DNA of 64,000 bases, taken from positions 1-64,000 of the forward strand of contig JAGUZU010000115.1 of the NCBI GenBank assembly GCA_020060625.1, in the 5' to 3' direction. Of the stretch, positions 48,591-57,475 are shown in pieces. This DNA comes from Anaerolineales bacterium (GTDB lineage Bacteria > Chloroflexota > Anaerolineae > Anaerolineales > Villigracilaceae). The position numbers and the translations under genes were made by a program. The notes under the pieces were generated by a model. That model was not told the origin of the DNA, ran no database searches, and saw nothing but the letters and a program-made list of their open reading frames with translations. How positions within the stretch are numbered: position 1 is the stretch's first letter; each line of letters starts with the position of its first letter.

Positions 48591-49475
48591 ATGTTACTTT
48601 CCACATCCCGCCAGGTACGTCTCGCAGTCGTCACCCTTGTGGTGATTGCCGCAATTCTCATGATTGCGGTCATTCCGTTCATCGGGTTTGACATGGTCAA
48701 CCCGATTGTCCAGGGACAACAAGCCCGCATCGAAAAGTTCAAGGCAGAAGGAACCCCGGAAATGGCGGTTCAAGCCGCGCTGTTGGAACTGACAGTCTGG
48801 CTGGTTTCTTTCTTCTACCCGTTCTGGAGTGTGCTTTCATTGGCAGCCGGTATTGCGCTATTGGTGATTGCCAAAGACCTCTATAACGGAGAGAAATGGG
48901 CGCGCGGATTTGCTTTGTTATGCCTGGCAATCCCGGCAATGGGCGGCGCGTACATGATCGTGCCGTGGATGAACTTCGTCGGAAGTGTGAAGGGCGGATT
49001 CCCGCCAGCGGTCATTATCATGTCAATTGGCCTGATCCCGTACTTCGCCCTGCTCCTGCTAGAAAAGGGTGACTGGATGCAGAAAGTTGTGGACTTCCTG
49101 GTCTTCCTGATGCTGGGAGTTATCTCCGCTGAATCCTTTGCCAACGGGCACGCCGCCTTCCGAATCCTTTATGGACACCCGAAGCGGCCTCTCTTTGCCG
49201 AGGACATTTCCATCACCTATGTCGGCTGGCTGGGACTGTGGATCAGCGCGGCATTGACCATTGCAGCCATCTACCTGCTTGGCAATCGCAAACTCTCCGG
49301 CTGGTATTATGCCTATATTGGCGCGTGGGTGGCCATTATTGCTGGCGGCGCCACACACTACGTCCGCCATGCTACCAATGACTACCTCTACAACGTGCTA
49401 ATGGGAGTGAGTCTAGTTGTCATGCTTCTCATCCCTGTTTTCAAGCAACGCCTGTTGAAAGAGTATTCAGGCTAG
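48591..49475 (+). CDS. Uncharacterised polytopic membrane protein, family A copy 1
   Basis: About 7-8 hydrophobic segments; resembles 54729-55574 in length, hydrophobic pattern and the RKxSGW segment. Confidence 0.75.
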   Translation: MLLSTSRQVRLAVVTLVVIAAILMIAVIPFIGFDMVNPIVQGQQARIEKFKAEGTPEMAVQAALLELTVWLVSFFYPFWSVLSLAAGIALLVIAKDLYNGEKWARGFALLCLAIPAMGGAYMIVPWMNFVGSVKGGFPPAVIIMSIGLIPYFALLLLEKGDWMQKVVDFLVFLMLGVISAESFANGHAAFRILYGHPKRPLFAEDISITYVGWLGLWISAALTIAAIYLLGNRKLSGWYYAYIGAWVAIIAGGATHYVRHATNDYLYNVLMGVSLVVMLLIPVFKQRLLKEYSG

Positions 49476-49539
49476 CCGCATTCTCCTTTGCAGCCCGGGT
49501 CCAGAGCCGACTGGTCCCGGGTTTGCTTTTAACATCTCA

Positions 49540-49956
49540 TCATCCCAACACCCGCGCCCGCTGGTGCATTTTGACAGCAGGAAATAGGAACAGCAATCCA
49601 CTCAAAGCCAGCATGGACAAATCCAGCCAGGGGTCGAGCAAGCCGCTTCCCAGGACGGCGTGATTCATCAAGTCCTGAGCATAGGTCAGCGGGGAGTTGG
49701 ATTCTTCGGGAACCAGCCCGATCTGCCGTTTGGCGGGATACGCGTCGCGGGACAGGTCATGCCCGTTGACCAGGATCCGCCCCTCGGTCGGGGTGAGAAG
49801 CGTGGTCAACATCCGCTGGGTGGTCGTCTTCCCCGCGCCGTTCGGTCCGAGAAATCCGAAGATCTCGCCCTGTTCGACGGTGAAGTTGATGTGGTCCACC
49901 GCCAGGAATTTATCATAGTATTTGGTCAGGTTTTCTACTTCGATGGCATGGGTCAT
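49540..49956 (-). pseudogene. ABC ATPase-ABC-2 permease deletion fusion
   Basis: Walker A FLGPNGAGKTTTQRML and KRQIGLVPEESN joined in frame to SPLTYAQDLMNHAVLGSGLLDPWLDLSMLALSGLLFLFPAVKMHQRAR; no signature motif or Walker B. Confidence 0.8.
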
Positions 49957-50570
49957 GATTCGTTTTCTTTCTCCCCACTTCCTATGGGAGAGGGGTCGGG
50001 GGTGAGGACTTTCTCCGCAATCACCCAGGCGTTGAATTTGCTCGTTTCGATACGCACGCGGGCATTGGGGTAATTCAGCAGTTCGGCAATACGCGGCGGG
50101 GAGAGGAAATGACTGCGCATCAGCGCGAGTTTTTCGGCAAGGGCAAGCAGTTTCACACCGAAGAGACGCAGGTCGGGTTCTTCGATGACGAGCCGCCCGC
50201 CAGGCTGGAGCGTGCGCCAGAGTTCATCCAGCGTGCCGCGCTGGTCGCAGACGTGATGAAGCGCGTCCACCATGATGATGCGGGCGAAGGTTTCATCGTC
50301 GAAGGGCAGTTTTTCGGTGTGCGAGCAGACAGGGCGCAAACCGTCTTTTCGGCGGGCTTCGGAAAGCATTTTGCAAGACATATCCGCCACAATAACAGAG
50401 TCGGCTTTGCCATTCATGAATTGCGCGACGCGCCCTGTGCCGCCGCCCGCGTCGAGCAGCGCTCCAGAGACAGGCAGGTCTGCGAACTTCCACATCTCCT
50501 GCGGGTCTTTGGGCGGGATGAAGGTTTCGTAGATGGGCGCGAGAAAATCGAAATGATCGAAGATGGGCAT
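49953..50570 (-). CDS. Class I SAM-dependent methyltransferase
   Basis: LLDAGGGTGRVAQFMNGKAD; LPFDDETFARIIMVDALHHV. Confidence 0.88.
   Translation of the reverse strand: MPIFDHFDFLAPIYETFIPPKDPQEMWKFADLPVSGALLDAGGGTGRVAQFMNGKADSVIVADMSCKMLSEARRKDGLRPVCSHTEKLPFDDETFARIIMVDALHHVCDQRGTLDELWRTLQPGGRLVIEEPDLRLFGVKLLALAEKLALMRSHFLSPPRIAELLNYPNARVRIETSKFNAWVIAEKVLTPDPSPIGSGEKENES
49967..50009. repeat. LTPxPSPxGxGE-type palindromic element at the methyltransferase 3' end
   Basis: ctttctccccacttcctatgggagaggggtcgggggtgagg; translates LTPDPSPIGSGE. Confidence 0.75.
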
Positions 50571-50579
50571 GGGGTTTCC

Positions 50580-51395
50580 TTAACTCAGGCTCTCATGCAA
50601 AAACCCGCCGACCTGCTGCCAGAATTGCGGATGGGTGTTGCAGTCGCTGTGTCCTTTGCCGGGGACGATCCACAAGCGCGTCTTATCGGGACTTCCAGCG
50701 GCATGCAGCGCCCGAGCCTGCTCCAACGGGACGGTTTCGTCGTTCTCGCCGTGAACGATGAGGAAGTCCGCCTTCGATTTGGGGAGATTGTTGAGCGGGG
50801 CAATGGTATCGAAATCCAGCCCATAGCGGCGGCGCATGTATGCCAGCAGGAACGACGCGGCAAAGGCTGGCACGCGCCGCTTGCGGAACTCATACTTCAT
50901 CACTGCCACCGGGTGCGAGATCGCGCCCACGGTGACGACGCAGCGAATCCGTTCATCCCAGCCTGCGGCGTTGATGGCGGCTCCCCCGCCGACGGAAAGA
51001 CCGAGGACGCCTATTCCGTTGGAATCGAGCCGGCGGTTTTGCAAAAAACCCACAGCGGACAAGACATCCTGCGAAAACGTGCCGACGGTGGGATGTTCGA
51101 CGGGGGAACTGCTGCCATGATTGCGGGCGTCGAAAGCCAGCAGGTTATACCCCAACGGAGACAACGCCTGGATGTAAGGCAGGGTACGCGCAAGGTTGCG
51201 CCCCCAACCATGCAGCAGAATCAAGGTGGGCGCGGCAGGCGTGGATGGAATCCACCAGCCGTATAAATGCGCTCCGTCCGTGGCGGGAATTTTTACTTCA
51301 TCGAACGGCAAGCCGTATTTTTCAGGTGTGACGCGATGCGGTTCGATTTTGTACTCGTACATGCGGTCAATCAGAGAGTCTAAAAAGAATTTCAT
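50580..51395 (-). CDS. Alpha/beta hydrolase
   Basis: LILLHGWGRNLARTLPYIQAL; GLSVGGGAAINAA; catalytic GKGH near the C-terminus. Confidence 0.88.
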   Translation of the reverse strand: MKFFLDSLIDRMYEYKIEPHRVTPEKYGLPFDEVKIPATDGAHLYGWWIPSTPAAPTLILLHGWGRNLARTLPYIQALSPLGYNLLAFDARNHGSSSPVEHPTVGTFSQDVLSAVGFLQNRRLDSNGIGVLGLSVGGGAAINAAGWDERIRCVVTVGAISHPVAVMKYEFRKRRVPAFAASFLLAYMRRRYGLDFDTIAPLNNLPKSKADFLIVHGENDETVPLEQARALHAAGSPDKTRLWIVPGKGHSDCNTHPQFWQQVGGFLHESLS

Positions 51396-51417
51396 GGCTG
51401 GCTCCAGTGGGAAGATG

Positions 51418-52140
51418 TCAGTTCTCCAACCAGTTCAGTATATCGAAGATTTTCCCATCTGCCGCAGGGCGGGAATCCGCCAGACAAAAATGTTCCACGC
51501 CGAGGAAGAGACGCTGCCGCGCTTCGGGCGCTTCCAGGATGGGCGACTCGCCGGACTGCGTGCGATGACAACGGATGGCGGACATCTTGGCGTTCCAAAC
51601 CGCTGAAACATCCACCGTCAGCGCGATGGATTCATCGGACACGGCGCGGATTTGCTTCATGCCCAGGCTCTCCGCCAGCGAGCGCGGCACAGCCAGCGTG
51701 TAAAGCGCGGCGACTTCTTCGGCGCGGCGGAAGGCTTCGGCGGCGGCTTGCCCTATGGAGATGTGGTCGGGATGACCCGAAAGACCGTCCGCGCCAAAGG
51801 TCAACATCACCTGCGGGCGAGTTTCTTTCACGACTTGCAGGATTTGCGCGGCGAGTCCTTCGGGGTCGGCTTCGGCAAGTTGCCCGTCCTGATAGTCGAG
51901 CAGAATGGGCGGGAGCAACCCCAGCGCGGCGCAGGCGCAACGCAGTTCCGCTTCGCGCACGGCGGTCAATTCATCGAGCGAGCAAAGCGGCGGATTTCCG
52001 CGTGACCCCGCCTGCCCGCGCGTGGCGGTCAGAACCTGGACGCGCGCGCCGCGACGAGCAAGCAGGGCGAGAGTCCCTCCGGAGCGGAAGGACTCATCGT
52101 CGGGGTGGGCGAAGACTGCCAGCAGATTTGCGCCGGTCAT
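51418..52140 (-). CDS. PIG-L/LmbE-family deacetylase
   Basis: LLAVFAHPDDESFRSGGTLALLARRGA; SGHPDHISIG. Start reset to MTGANLL. Confidence 0.9.
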   Translation of the reverse strand: MTGANLLAVFAHPDDESFRSGGTLALLARRGARVQVLTATRGQAGSRGNPPLCSLDELTAVREAELRCACAALGLLPPILLDYQDGQLAEADPEGLAAQILQVVKETRPQVMLTFGADGLSGHPDHISIGQAAAEAFRRAEEVAALYTLAVPRSLAESLGMKQIRAVSDESIALTVDVSAVWNAKMSAIRCHRTQSGESPILEAPEARQRLFLGVEHFCLADSRPAADGKIFDILNWLEN

Positions 52141-52364
52141 GATTTGACTTGCGCGCCCTTTCGTTTCCACTTTGTCCAGTATGGCAGCAGCCATAGATAC
52201 GTGCCGCTGATCGCCATGATGATCATAAATACAGCCTGTATCCGCTGCGCGGTATCGCCAAGCGGTGTGCCGCGCATGAAGATGACGGTCAGCAGTAGTG
52301 TAACGAAAGGCAGTACCAGCCAGCGGTGAAACCTGCGAAACCATTTGTTTAGAAATTTGTTCAT
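52137..52364 (-). CDS. Small membrane protein (two TM helices)
   Basis: 75-aa ORF, overlaps the PIG-L start by 4 bp. Confidence 0.6.
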   Translation of the reverse strand: MNKFLNKWFRRFHRWLVLPFVTLLLTVIFMRGTPLGDTAQRIQAVFMIIMAISGTYLWLLPYWTKWKRKGAQVKS

Positions 52365-52401
52365 GTTTCCTTATTCCTTGAGTGTTTTGATTTAACCTTT
52401 G

Positions 52402-52848
52402 TCATTTTTCATCATCCCTGGATTCCGCCGTCTGAAGCGCCTTCGCCAAAAGTTCCAGCAGCGTATCCTGTTCCTGTTGCGTCAACCCAGACAGGATGAG
52501 TTCCAATTTTTGGCGGCGAAAGTCCTGTGATTGCTGCTGGAGCGATTGTCCTTTTGCCGTCAAAAAGAATTGAACAGCGCGTTTATCCTGCGGGTGTGAT
52601 TTGCGCTTCAACAAGCCCGTCTCCTCCAGCCGCCGCACGCCAACACTGACAGTGGGCGGCGTCAGATTCAACCCGTCCGCAATATCCTGCACGCCGCACC
52701 CATCTGAGGCAGCGATCCAATCCAACAGCGCCATCTGGGCGGGCGAGACCAACGCGGTTCCCGACGATGGACTACCCATCCCCAGTTTCCGCAGGCGATT
52801 CATAAGCGCGAGGAATGCTTCTCCAGATTCGGTCATTTTATTTGGCAA
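52402..52848 (-). CDS. MarR-family transcriptional regulator
   Basis: MALLDWIAASDGCGVQDIADGLNLTPPTVSVGVRRLEETGLLKRKSHPQDKRAV. Confidence 0.9.
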   Translation of the reverse strand: MPNKMTESGEAFLALMNRLRKLGMGSPSSGTALVSPAQMALLDWIAASDGCGVQDIADGLNLTPPTVSVGVRRLEETGLLKRKSHPQDKRAVQFFLTAKGQSLQQQSQDFRRQKLELILSGLTQQEQDTLLELLAKALQTAESRDDEK

Positions 52849-52869
52849 AGCCTTGCTCCCATCAATTAT

Positions 52870-52886
52870 TTAGTTAGCCTAACTAA
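52870..52886. promoter_or_regulatory. Perfect palindromic operator candidate upstream of marR
   Basis: TTAGTTAG-C-CTAACTAA. Confidence 0.65.
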
Positions 52887-52976
52887 TTATAGGTGTGAAC
52901 TTTTTCCTGTCAAGGGCGTGAACAAGATGCGAAACACCCCGGTATTTGCTTTAAGGCAAAGAGGTTGTCATCTATT

Positions 52977-52992
52977 TGTGATAATGTTCACA
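52977..52992 (+). promoter_or_regulatory. Crp-type palindrome
   Basis: TGTGATAATGTTCACA = TGTGA-N6-TCACA, 57 bp upstream of the lipoprotein start. Confidence 0.75.
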
Positions 52993-53048
52993 TATAGATG
53001 ACGCTAAAAAACAGCGTCATGAAACCATTCTTAATAAGGAGCGAAGAA

Positions 53049-54581
53049 ATGAAGAAACTGCATTTTGTATTTGCGGCGTTGATCACGGCGGCATTGATCC
53101 TGGCTGCCTGCGCCCCCGCCGCAACCAGCCAGCCTCCGCCCGCAGCCGCCACCGAGGTCCCGGCGGAGGAATCAACCGAGGTCCAGGAAGAGGCGCTGCC
53201 CGTCGAGGAGGAGGCCGGTTTGTGGACCCAGGATTACATCACGCAGGTTCCGCCCATCATGATGATTGATCCGTATTTCCAGATCTTCGGACAGTCGCAA
53301 ACAGCGGTCCCCTACACGTATGAAAATGCCGTGAAACTCGCCGGGCATTCCTGCGGCGCAACCGCGGGCGCATGGACGATTGCGCGCAAGGCGCTTGAAG
53401 CACTGTATCCCGACGGGGAAATTCCCGTGCGCGGGCAGATCGCGGTGGAAGCCCCGGGCGCTGAAGATGAGTGGTTCGTGGGGGTGTTTGGCGAGGTGAT
53501 CACCTTCGTGACCGGCGCATCTCCCAAGACTGGCTTCATCGGCGCGGAGTTCGGACAGACGAACAATCTCTTTGTGCGCCAGAACAAAATGACCTATCCC
53601 GATGAGCCAACCGGCACGCCTCCCCCCCAAATGGAGTGGGTTTTCACTCGCCTGGATACCGGCGCGAAAGTGGGCGTGAATTTCAACCTGGCAGTCATCA
53701 CCCCTGTGGCAACCCCCGAACGCCAGGAAATGGGCAAGAAGATGGCGGCTGGCACAGCCACACCCGAAGAAGCGGCTGATTACTACGAATACTGGAATGC
53801 CAGGGCAAAATTCGTCTTCGAAAATGCGGACACCTTGGAGGGCTTCTTCAACGTCAAAGTCTACCAGGAGCCGACTACCGCCCCCGATGCGAACATAAAA
53901 AAGACTGCGCCTGCCTCGGCTGAATCTTTTGCCTGGGAGCAGGATTACATTACCGAGGTTCCGCCAATCATGATGAGCGAACCGTATTTCGACATCTTCG
54001 GGCAGACCGCGGGTCCGGTCCCATACTATTATGAGGAGGCCGTCAGGTTAGCCGGGCATTCCTGCGGCGCAACCACTGGCGCGTGGATCATCACCCGCAA
54101 GGCGCTTGAAGCGTTGTATCCCGACGGGGAAATTCCCGTGCGTGGTCAAATCGCGGTGGAAGCCCCGGGTGCCGAAGATGAATGGTTTGTCGGCGTGTTC
54201 GGCGAAATCATCACCTTTGTCACCGGCGCATCGCCTCACACCGGCTTCATTGGCTCCGAGTTTGGACAGGTCAACGACCTCTTTGTGCGCCAGAACAAAA
54301 TGGTCTATGCGGAAGAACCGACCGGACAACTCCCCCCGATGCGGGAATGGATATTTACACGGCTGGATACGGGCAAGAAAGTGGGGGTGAAATTCAACCT
54401 CGTAATCATCCTGCCGATCCCGACCCCGGCGCGAACGGAAATGGGCAAGAAAATGGCGGCTGGCACAGCCACGCCTGAAGAAGCGGCTGATTACCAGAAA
54501 TACTGGAATGACAGGGCGATATTCGTCCTGGATAATGCCGACATGGACGGCTTCTTCACCGTGACCGTTTACGAGGAGTAA
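53049..54581 (+). CDS. Lipoprotein with two tandem FmdE-like domains
   Basis: Lipobox LILAACAP; two about 237-aa repeats each with AGHSCGATxGAWxIxRKALEALYPDGEIPVRGQIAVEAPGAEDEWFVGVFGE(V/I)ITFVTGASP. Confidence 0.65.
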   Translation: MKKLHFVFAALITAALILAACAPAATSQPPPAAATEVPAEESTEVQEEALPVEEEAGLWTQDYITQVPPIMMIDPYFQIFGQSQTAVPYTYENAVKLAGHSCGATAGAWTIARKALEALYPDGEIPVRGQIAVEAPGAEDEWFVGVFGEVITFVTGASPKTGFIGAEFGQTNNLFVRQNKMTYPDEPTGTPPPQMEWVFTRLDTGAKVGVNFNLAVITPVATPERQEMGKKMAAGTATPEEAADYYEYWNARAKFVFENADTLEGFFNVKVYQEPTTAPDANIKKTAPASAESFAWEQDYITEVPPIMMSEPYFDIFGQTAGPVPYYYEEAVRLAGHSCGATTGAWIITRKALEALYPDGEIPVRGQIAVEAPGAEDEWFVGVFGEIITFVTGASPHTGFIGSEFGQVNDLFVRQNKMVYAEEPTGQLPPMREWIFTRLDTGKKVGVKFNLVIILPIPTPARTEMGKKMAAGTATPEEAADYQKYWNDRAIFVLDNADMDGFFTVTVYEE

Positions 54582-54608
54582 CAGGCGGGCAGAATTTCAC
54601 AAACTACA

Positions 54609-54640
54609 GACAGGCAGCCCACACAGGCTGCCTGTCCTGC
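54609..54640 (+). terminator. Hairpin terminator
   Basis: gacaggcagcccacacaggctgcctgtc followed by ctgctttt. Confidence 0.65.
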
Positions 54641-54681
54641 TTTTCCCCGTTTGACTTAACGCAAAGAAACCAGACACATAT

Positions 54682-54697
54682 TGTGATACATTTCACA
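54682..54697 (+). promoter_or_regulatory. Crp-type palindrome
   Basis: TGTGATACATTTCACA upstream of 54729. Confidence 0.75.
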
Positions 54698-54728
54698 CAG
54701 AAATCAAATCATCCACAAGGAGAATGTT

Positions 54729-55574
54729 ATGAAAGACACATCTCAAAACAACCGCCTGATCCTTGCCGTACTGGCTGTCGTCGTCGGCTTGTTCATGATT
54801 GCGGTTGCGCCTTTTCTGATCCAAACTTCGTTGGACCGGGTCATTGCGGCATTGCAGGTTGTTTCAGCGGAAAAACCGGCTTATGCCAGCGGCATCCTGA
54901 TCTTCTCCTACGCCTTTCCCTTGTACCGGGGATTGATCTTCATCGGCGGGATCGCCCTGCTCTGGCTTGCCGGTCCGATCCATCGCGGGGAGGAATGGTC
55001 GTTTCCAGCCGGATTGTTGGCGTCGGCTTTTCCATCCGCGGGCGGGATGTTCATGATGATGCCCTATGTTTCCTTTGTGGACGGCTTCCCCCTTCCAACA
55101 GCGGTCTCGATTGTGGGGCTGATCTTCTTCTGGACGTTCATCCTATTGCGCAACGTGGATAAATGGCTGAAATGGGGTCAATTCCTCGCGCTGACCTTTG
55201 CAGGGATGTTGACCACACACGCCTTCATCGTCGGAACCGGCAACCTGCGCACGTTGTTGACGCGCCCCGGAAAACCGATGTACGACGGGCTGGGAACCTG
55301 GGTGCTGGCATGGTCGCAGCCGATCCAATGGATTTGCGTGATATTACTCTTCGTCGCCATCTATCAGATCGCCGCCCGAAAATTCTCCGGCTGGTGGCTG
55401 GCATTGATCTCGGTGACATCCCTCGTGGCAATTGATGTGCCGATGCAGATCATCCGCCTCACCCTGACGGACTCCACTGCCTGGGATTACACCTACGGCT
55501 TGCCGGTCATCATCGGATTGCTGTTTACCCTGCTCTTTCCAAAGTTCAAGAATGCGTTGACCGCCGAAGAGTGA
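54729..55574 (+). CDS. Uncharacterised polytopic membrane protein, family A copy 2
   Basis: Resembles 48591-49475; about 7-8 hydrophobic segments. Confidence 0.75.
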   Translation: MKDTSQNNRLILAVLAVVVGLFMIAVAPFLIQTSLDRVIAALQVVSAEKPAYASGILIFSYAFPLYRGLIFIGGIALLWLAGPIHRGEEWSFPAGLLASAFPSAGGMFMMMPYVSFVDGFPLPTAVSIVGLIFFWTFILLRNVDKWLKWGQFLALTFAGMLTTHAFIVGTGNLRTLLTRPGKPMYDGLGTWVLAWSQPIQWICVILLFVAIYQIAARKFSGWWLALISVTSLVAIDVPMQIIRLTLTDSTAWDYTYGLPVIIGLLFTLLFPKFKNALTAEE

Positions 55575-55593
55575 GGCGGGCACATTCTCCTTA

Positions 55594-55625
55594 CACCCCC
55601 GTCCCTGTTTTTCAGGGGCGGGGGC
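55594..55625 (+). terminator. GC-rich hairpin
   Basis: acacccccgtccctgtttttcaggggcgggggc. Confidence 0.6.
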
Positions 55626-55632
55626 AAACATC

Positions 55633-55797
55633 ATGAAAATTCATCCCCGCTATTACCCCGCCATCATCATCGCCGCGTATGTGGTTTTCCTGCTGATCGG
55701 CTTCCTGCTTGGCTTCCTGCCCGAGCGCGGAGGCGAAGGGTATGGAGGAAGCGCGTCGATGCAACTCGCCTGTTCGACACTCGGAATTCCGACATGA
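55633..55797 (+). CDS. Small single-TM protein (54 aa), absent from the ORF track
   Basis: MKIHPRYYPAIIIAAYVVFLLIGFLLGFLPERGGEGYGGSASMQLACSTLGIPT; ATGA overlap with the next gene. Confidence 0.5.
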   Translation: MKIHPRYYPAIIIAAYVVFLLIGFLLGFLPERGGEGYGGSASMQLACSTLGIPT

Positions 55798-56636
55798 CCA
55801 CGCCCAAACCCTTCACGCTCGCCAAAAGCCGCCGCGCCATTCAATGGATGGTTGTGGTCGGGACGCTGGTCATCGGCTTGCGCCACATCATGCCGGGTGA
55901 AGCCTCGCGCGGTGGATCGTTCGACTCATTCTGCGCCTTTGGCGGGATCGAAACCATCCTGCCTTATCTTTTCACCGGACACACGCTCAAATCCACGAAC
56001 CTGCTCAATTTCTCGGTTTTGCTTGCCACATTGGGAGTCGCGCTCGTGGCGGGACGCGCCTTCTGCGGCTGGTTGTGCGGACTTGGCGCAATTCAAGATT
56101 TCGTCGCAGAGTGGACGCGGAAGCTTTTCGGCGAGAAGCGTCACATCCGCGGCAGACAGAGCAAAACCATTTTGCCCCTGCGCCTGCCCCCCGCCGTAGA
56201 CCGTCCATTGCGTTATGCAAAGTATTTTGTGTTGGCAGCGATTTTAATAACCAGTCTCTACATGGTATTTCCGCCCCTGCGCGAGTTCTGTCCTGTGCGC
56301 GCCGTATTCGGTCTCAAGATGACCACGCTGCTGTGGATCACGCTCGTCGTCTTTCTGGCAGGCTCGATGTTGGTGGAACGTTTCTGGTGCAAATATCTCT
56401 GTCCGCTCGGCGCGGCGCTTGCTGTCTTCAACAAAATCTCGCCCGCGCGCCTCGTCATGGACCATCATCACTGCAACAACTGCGGACGCTGCGACATCGA
56501 ATGCTCGATGGGCATCGCCGACGTGCCGCATCAACTCGACCATCCCGAATGCGTGCGCTGCATGGAATGTCTCGACACCTGTGCTCGGGAAGGGTCGCTC
56601 ACTCTTCAAATCGGATACAAGGAGAATCAAATATGA
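55794..56636 (+). CDS. NapH/NosR/CcoG-like membrane polyferredoxin
   Basis: GRAFCGWLCGLGAIQDF, FWCKYLCPLGA, CNNCGRCDIECSMG, CVRCMECLDTC. Confidence 0.88.
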   Translation: MTTPKPFTLAKSRRAIQWMVVVGTLVIGLRHIMPGEASRGGSFDSFCAFGGIETILPYLFTGHTLKSTNLLNFSVLLATLGVALVAGRAFCGWLCGLGAIQDFVAEWTRKLFGEKRHIRGRQSKTILPLRLPPAVDRPLRYAKYFVLAAILITSLYMVFPPLREFCPVRAVFGLKMTTLLWITLVVFLAGSMLVERFWCKYLCPLGAALAVFNKISPARLVMDHHHCNNCGRCDIECSMGIADVPHQLDHPECVRCMECLDTCAREGSLTLQIGYKENQI

Positions 56637-57442
56637 AAAACAATTACAAACTCGGAGCCGCGTTGGCGGCGATTGGCGTCTTGGCAGGGATTTTATGCCT
56701 GTATTTCCTGGCGGCAACGTATAACACGGTCATTCACACCCATTTCGATGCCGGGGAATGGGAGGAGAGCAATACCGTGCGGGTGGTCTACGCCATACTT
56801 GGCTGGCTGGGGACAGCCGCCGGCGCTCTTTCGGCATCCGTTTTATGGGGTTTTATAAAGAAACAGGATTGGGCATGGTTCTGGGGATCCATAGCCGCGA
56901 CCATTCTCCTGCTCGCCGGGTTCTTCCCCATGATTCCCGCCGCCGACAGTGGTTTGCCCGTCCCCACGCTTTGGGTATTCCTTCTGGCTGCGGTCATGTG
57001 GTTTGGGATGCTCTTCATCGGCGGCGTGGACAAAAAGATCATGGGATTAACGTTTACCGCCGGTCTGGCTTACGTTTTGACCTTCATTGACGGCGTGGCG
57101 CCGCTCTCCAAATTTCAAAGCACGTTCCAGGCGCCGGAGGCGTTTATCCAGAATCCAAACACCTTTTGGAACGGGATGTACGTTCTCTCGCAACAGGTGA
57201 ACTGGTGGGGCGCGGCGGCGTGGGCGGTCTTCATCTTTGCGGCATTCAAACAGAAATCGTGGTCGGTTCCGGTGGGCATTTTCGCCGCCGTCATGTCCAT
57301 GATCGGCGGGTATCCGATGGGCATCCATAATGTAGCGGAGGTCCAGCGCTTTTCGATGTTCCTCCCGGCGCCGATCTTAAGCACGATCCTGTTGATTGTG
57401 CTGTTGCTGCCCGGAACGCAAAAATTACTGGGAGTCAAATAA
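56633..57442 (+). CDS. Uncharacterised polytopic membrane protein, family B copy 1
   Basis: Closely similar to 57476-58267 (GWAWFWG/DWAWFWG, FIGGV, LAYVLTFIDGV); ATGA-coupled to the polyferredoxin. Confidence 0.78.
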   Translation: MKNNYKLGAALAAIGVLAGILCLYFLAATYNTVIHTHFDAGEWEESNTVRVVYAILGWLGTAAGALSASVLWGFIKKQDWAWFWGSIAATILLLAGFFPMIPAADSGLPVPTLWVFLLAAVMWFGMLFIGGVDKKIMGLTFTAGLAYVLTFIDGVAPLSKFQSTFQAPEAFIQNPNTFWNGMYVLSQQVNWWGAAAWAVFIFAAFKQKSWSVPVGIFAAVMSMIGGYPMGIHNVAEVQRFSMFLPAPILSTILLIVLLLPGTQKLLGVK

Positions 57443-57475
57443 TCTTATACTTAACATCAAACAAGGAGGTTTGCC

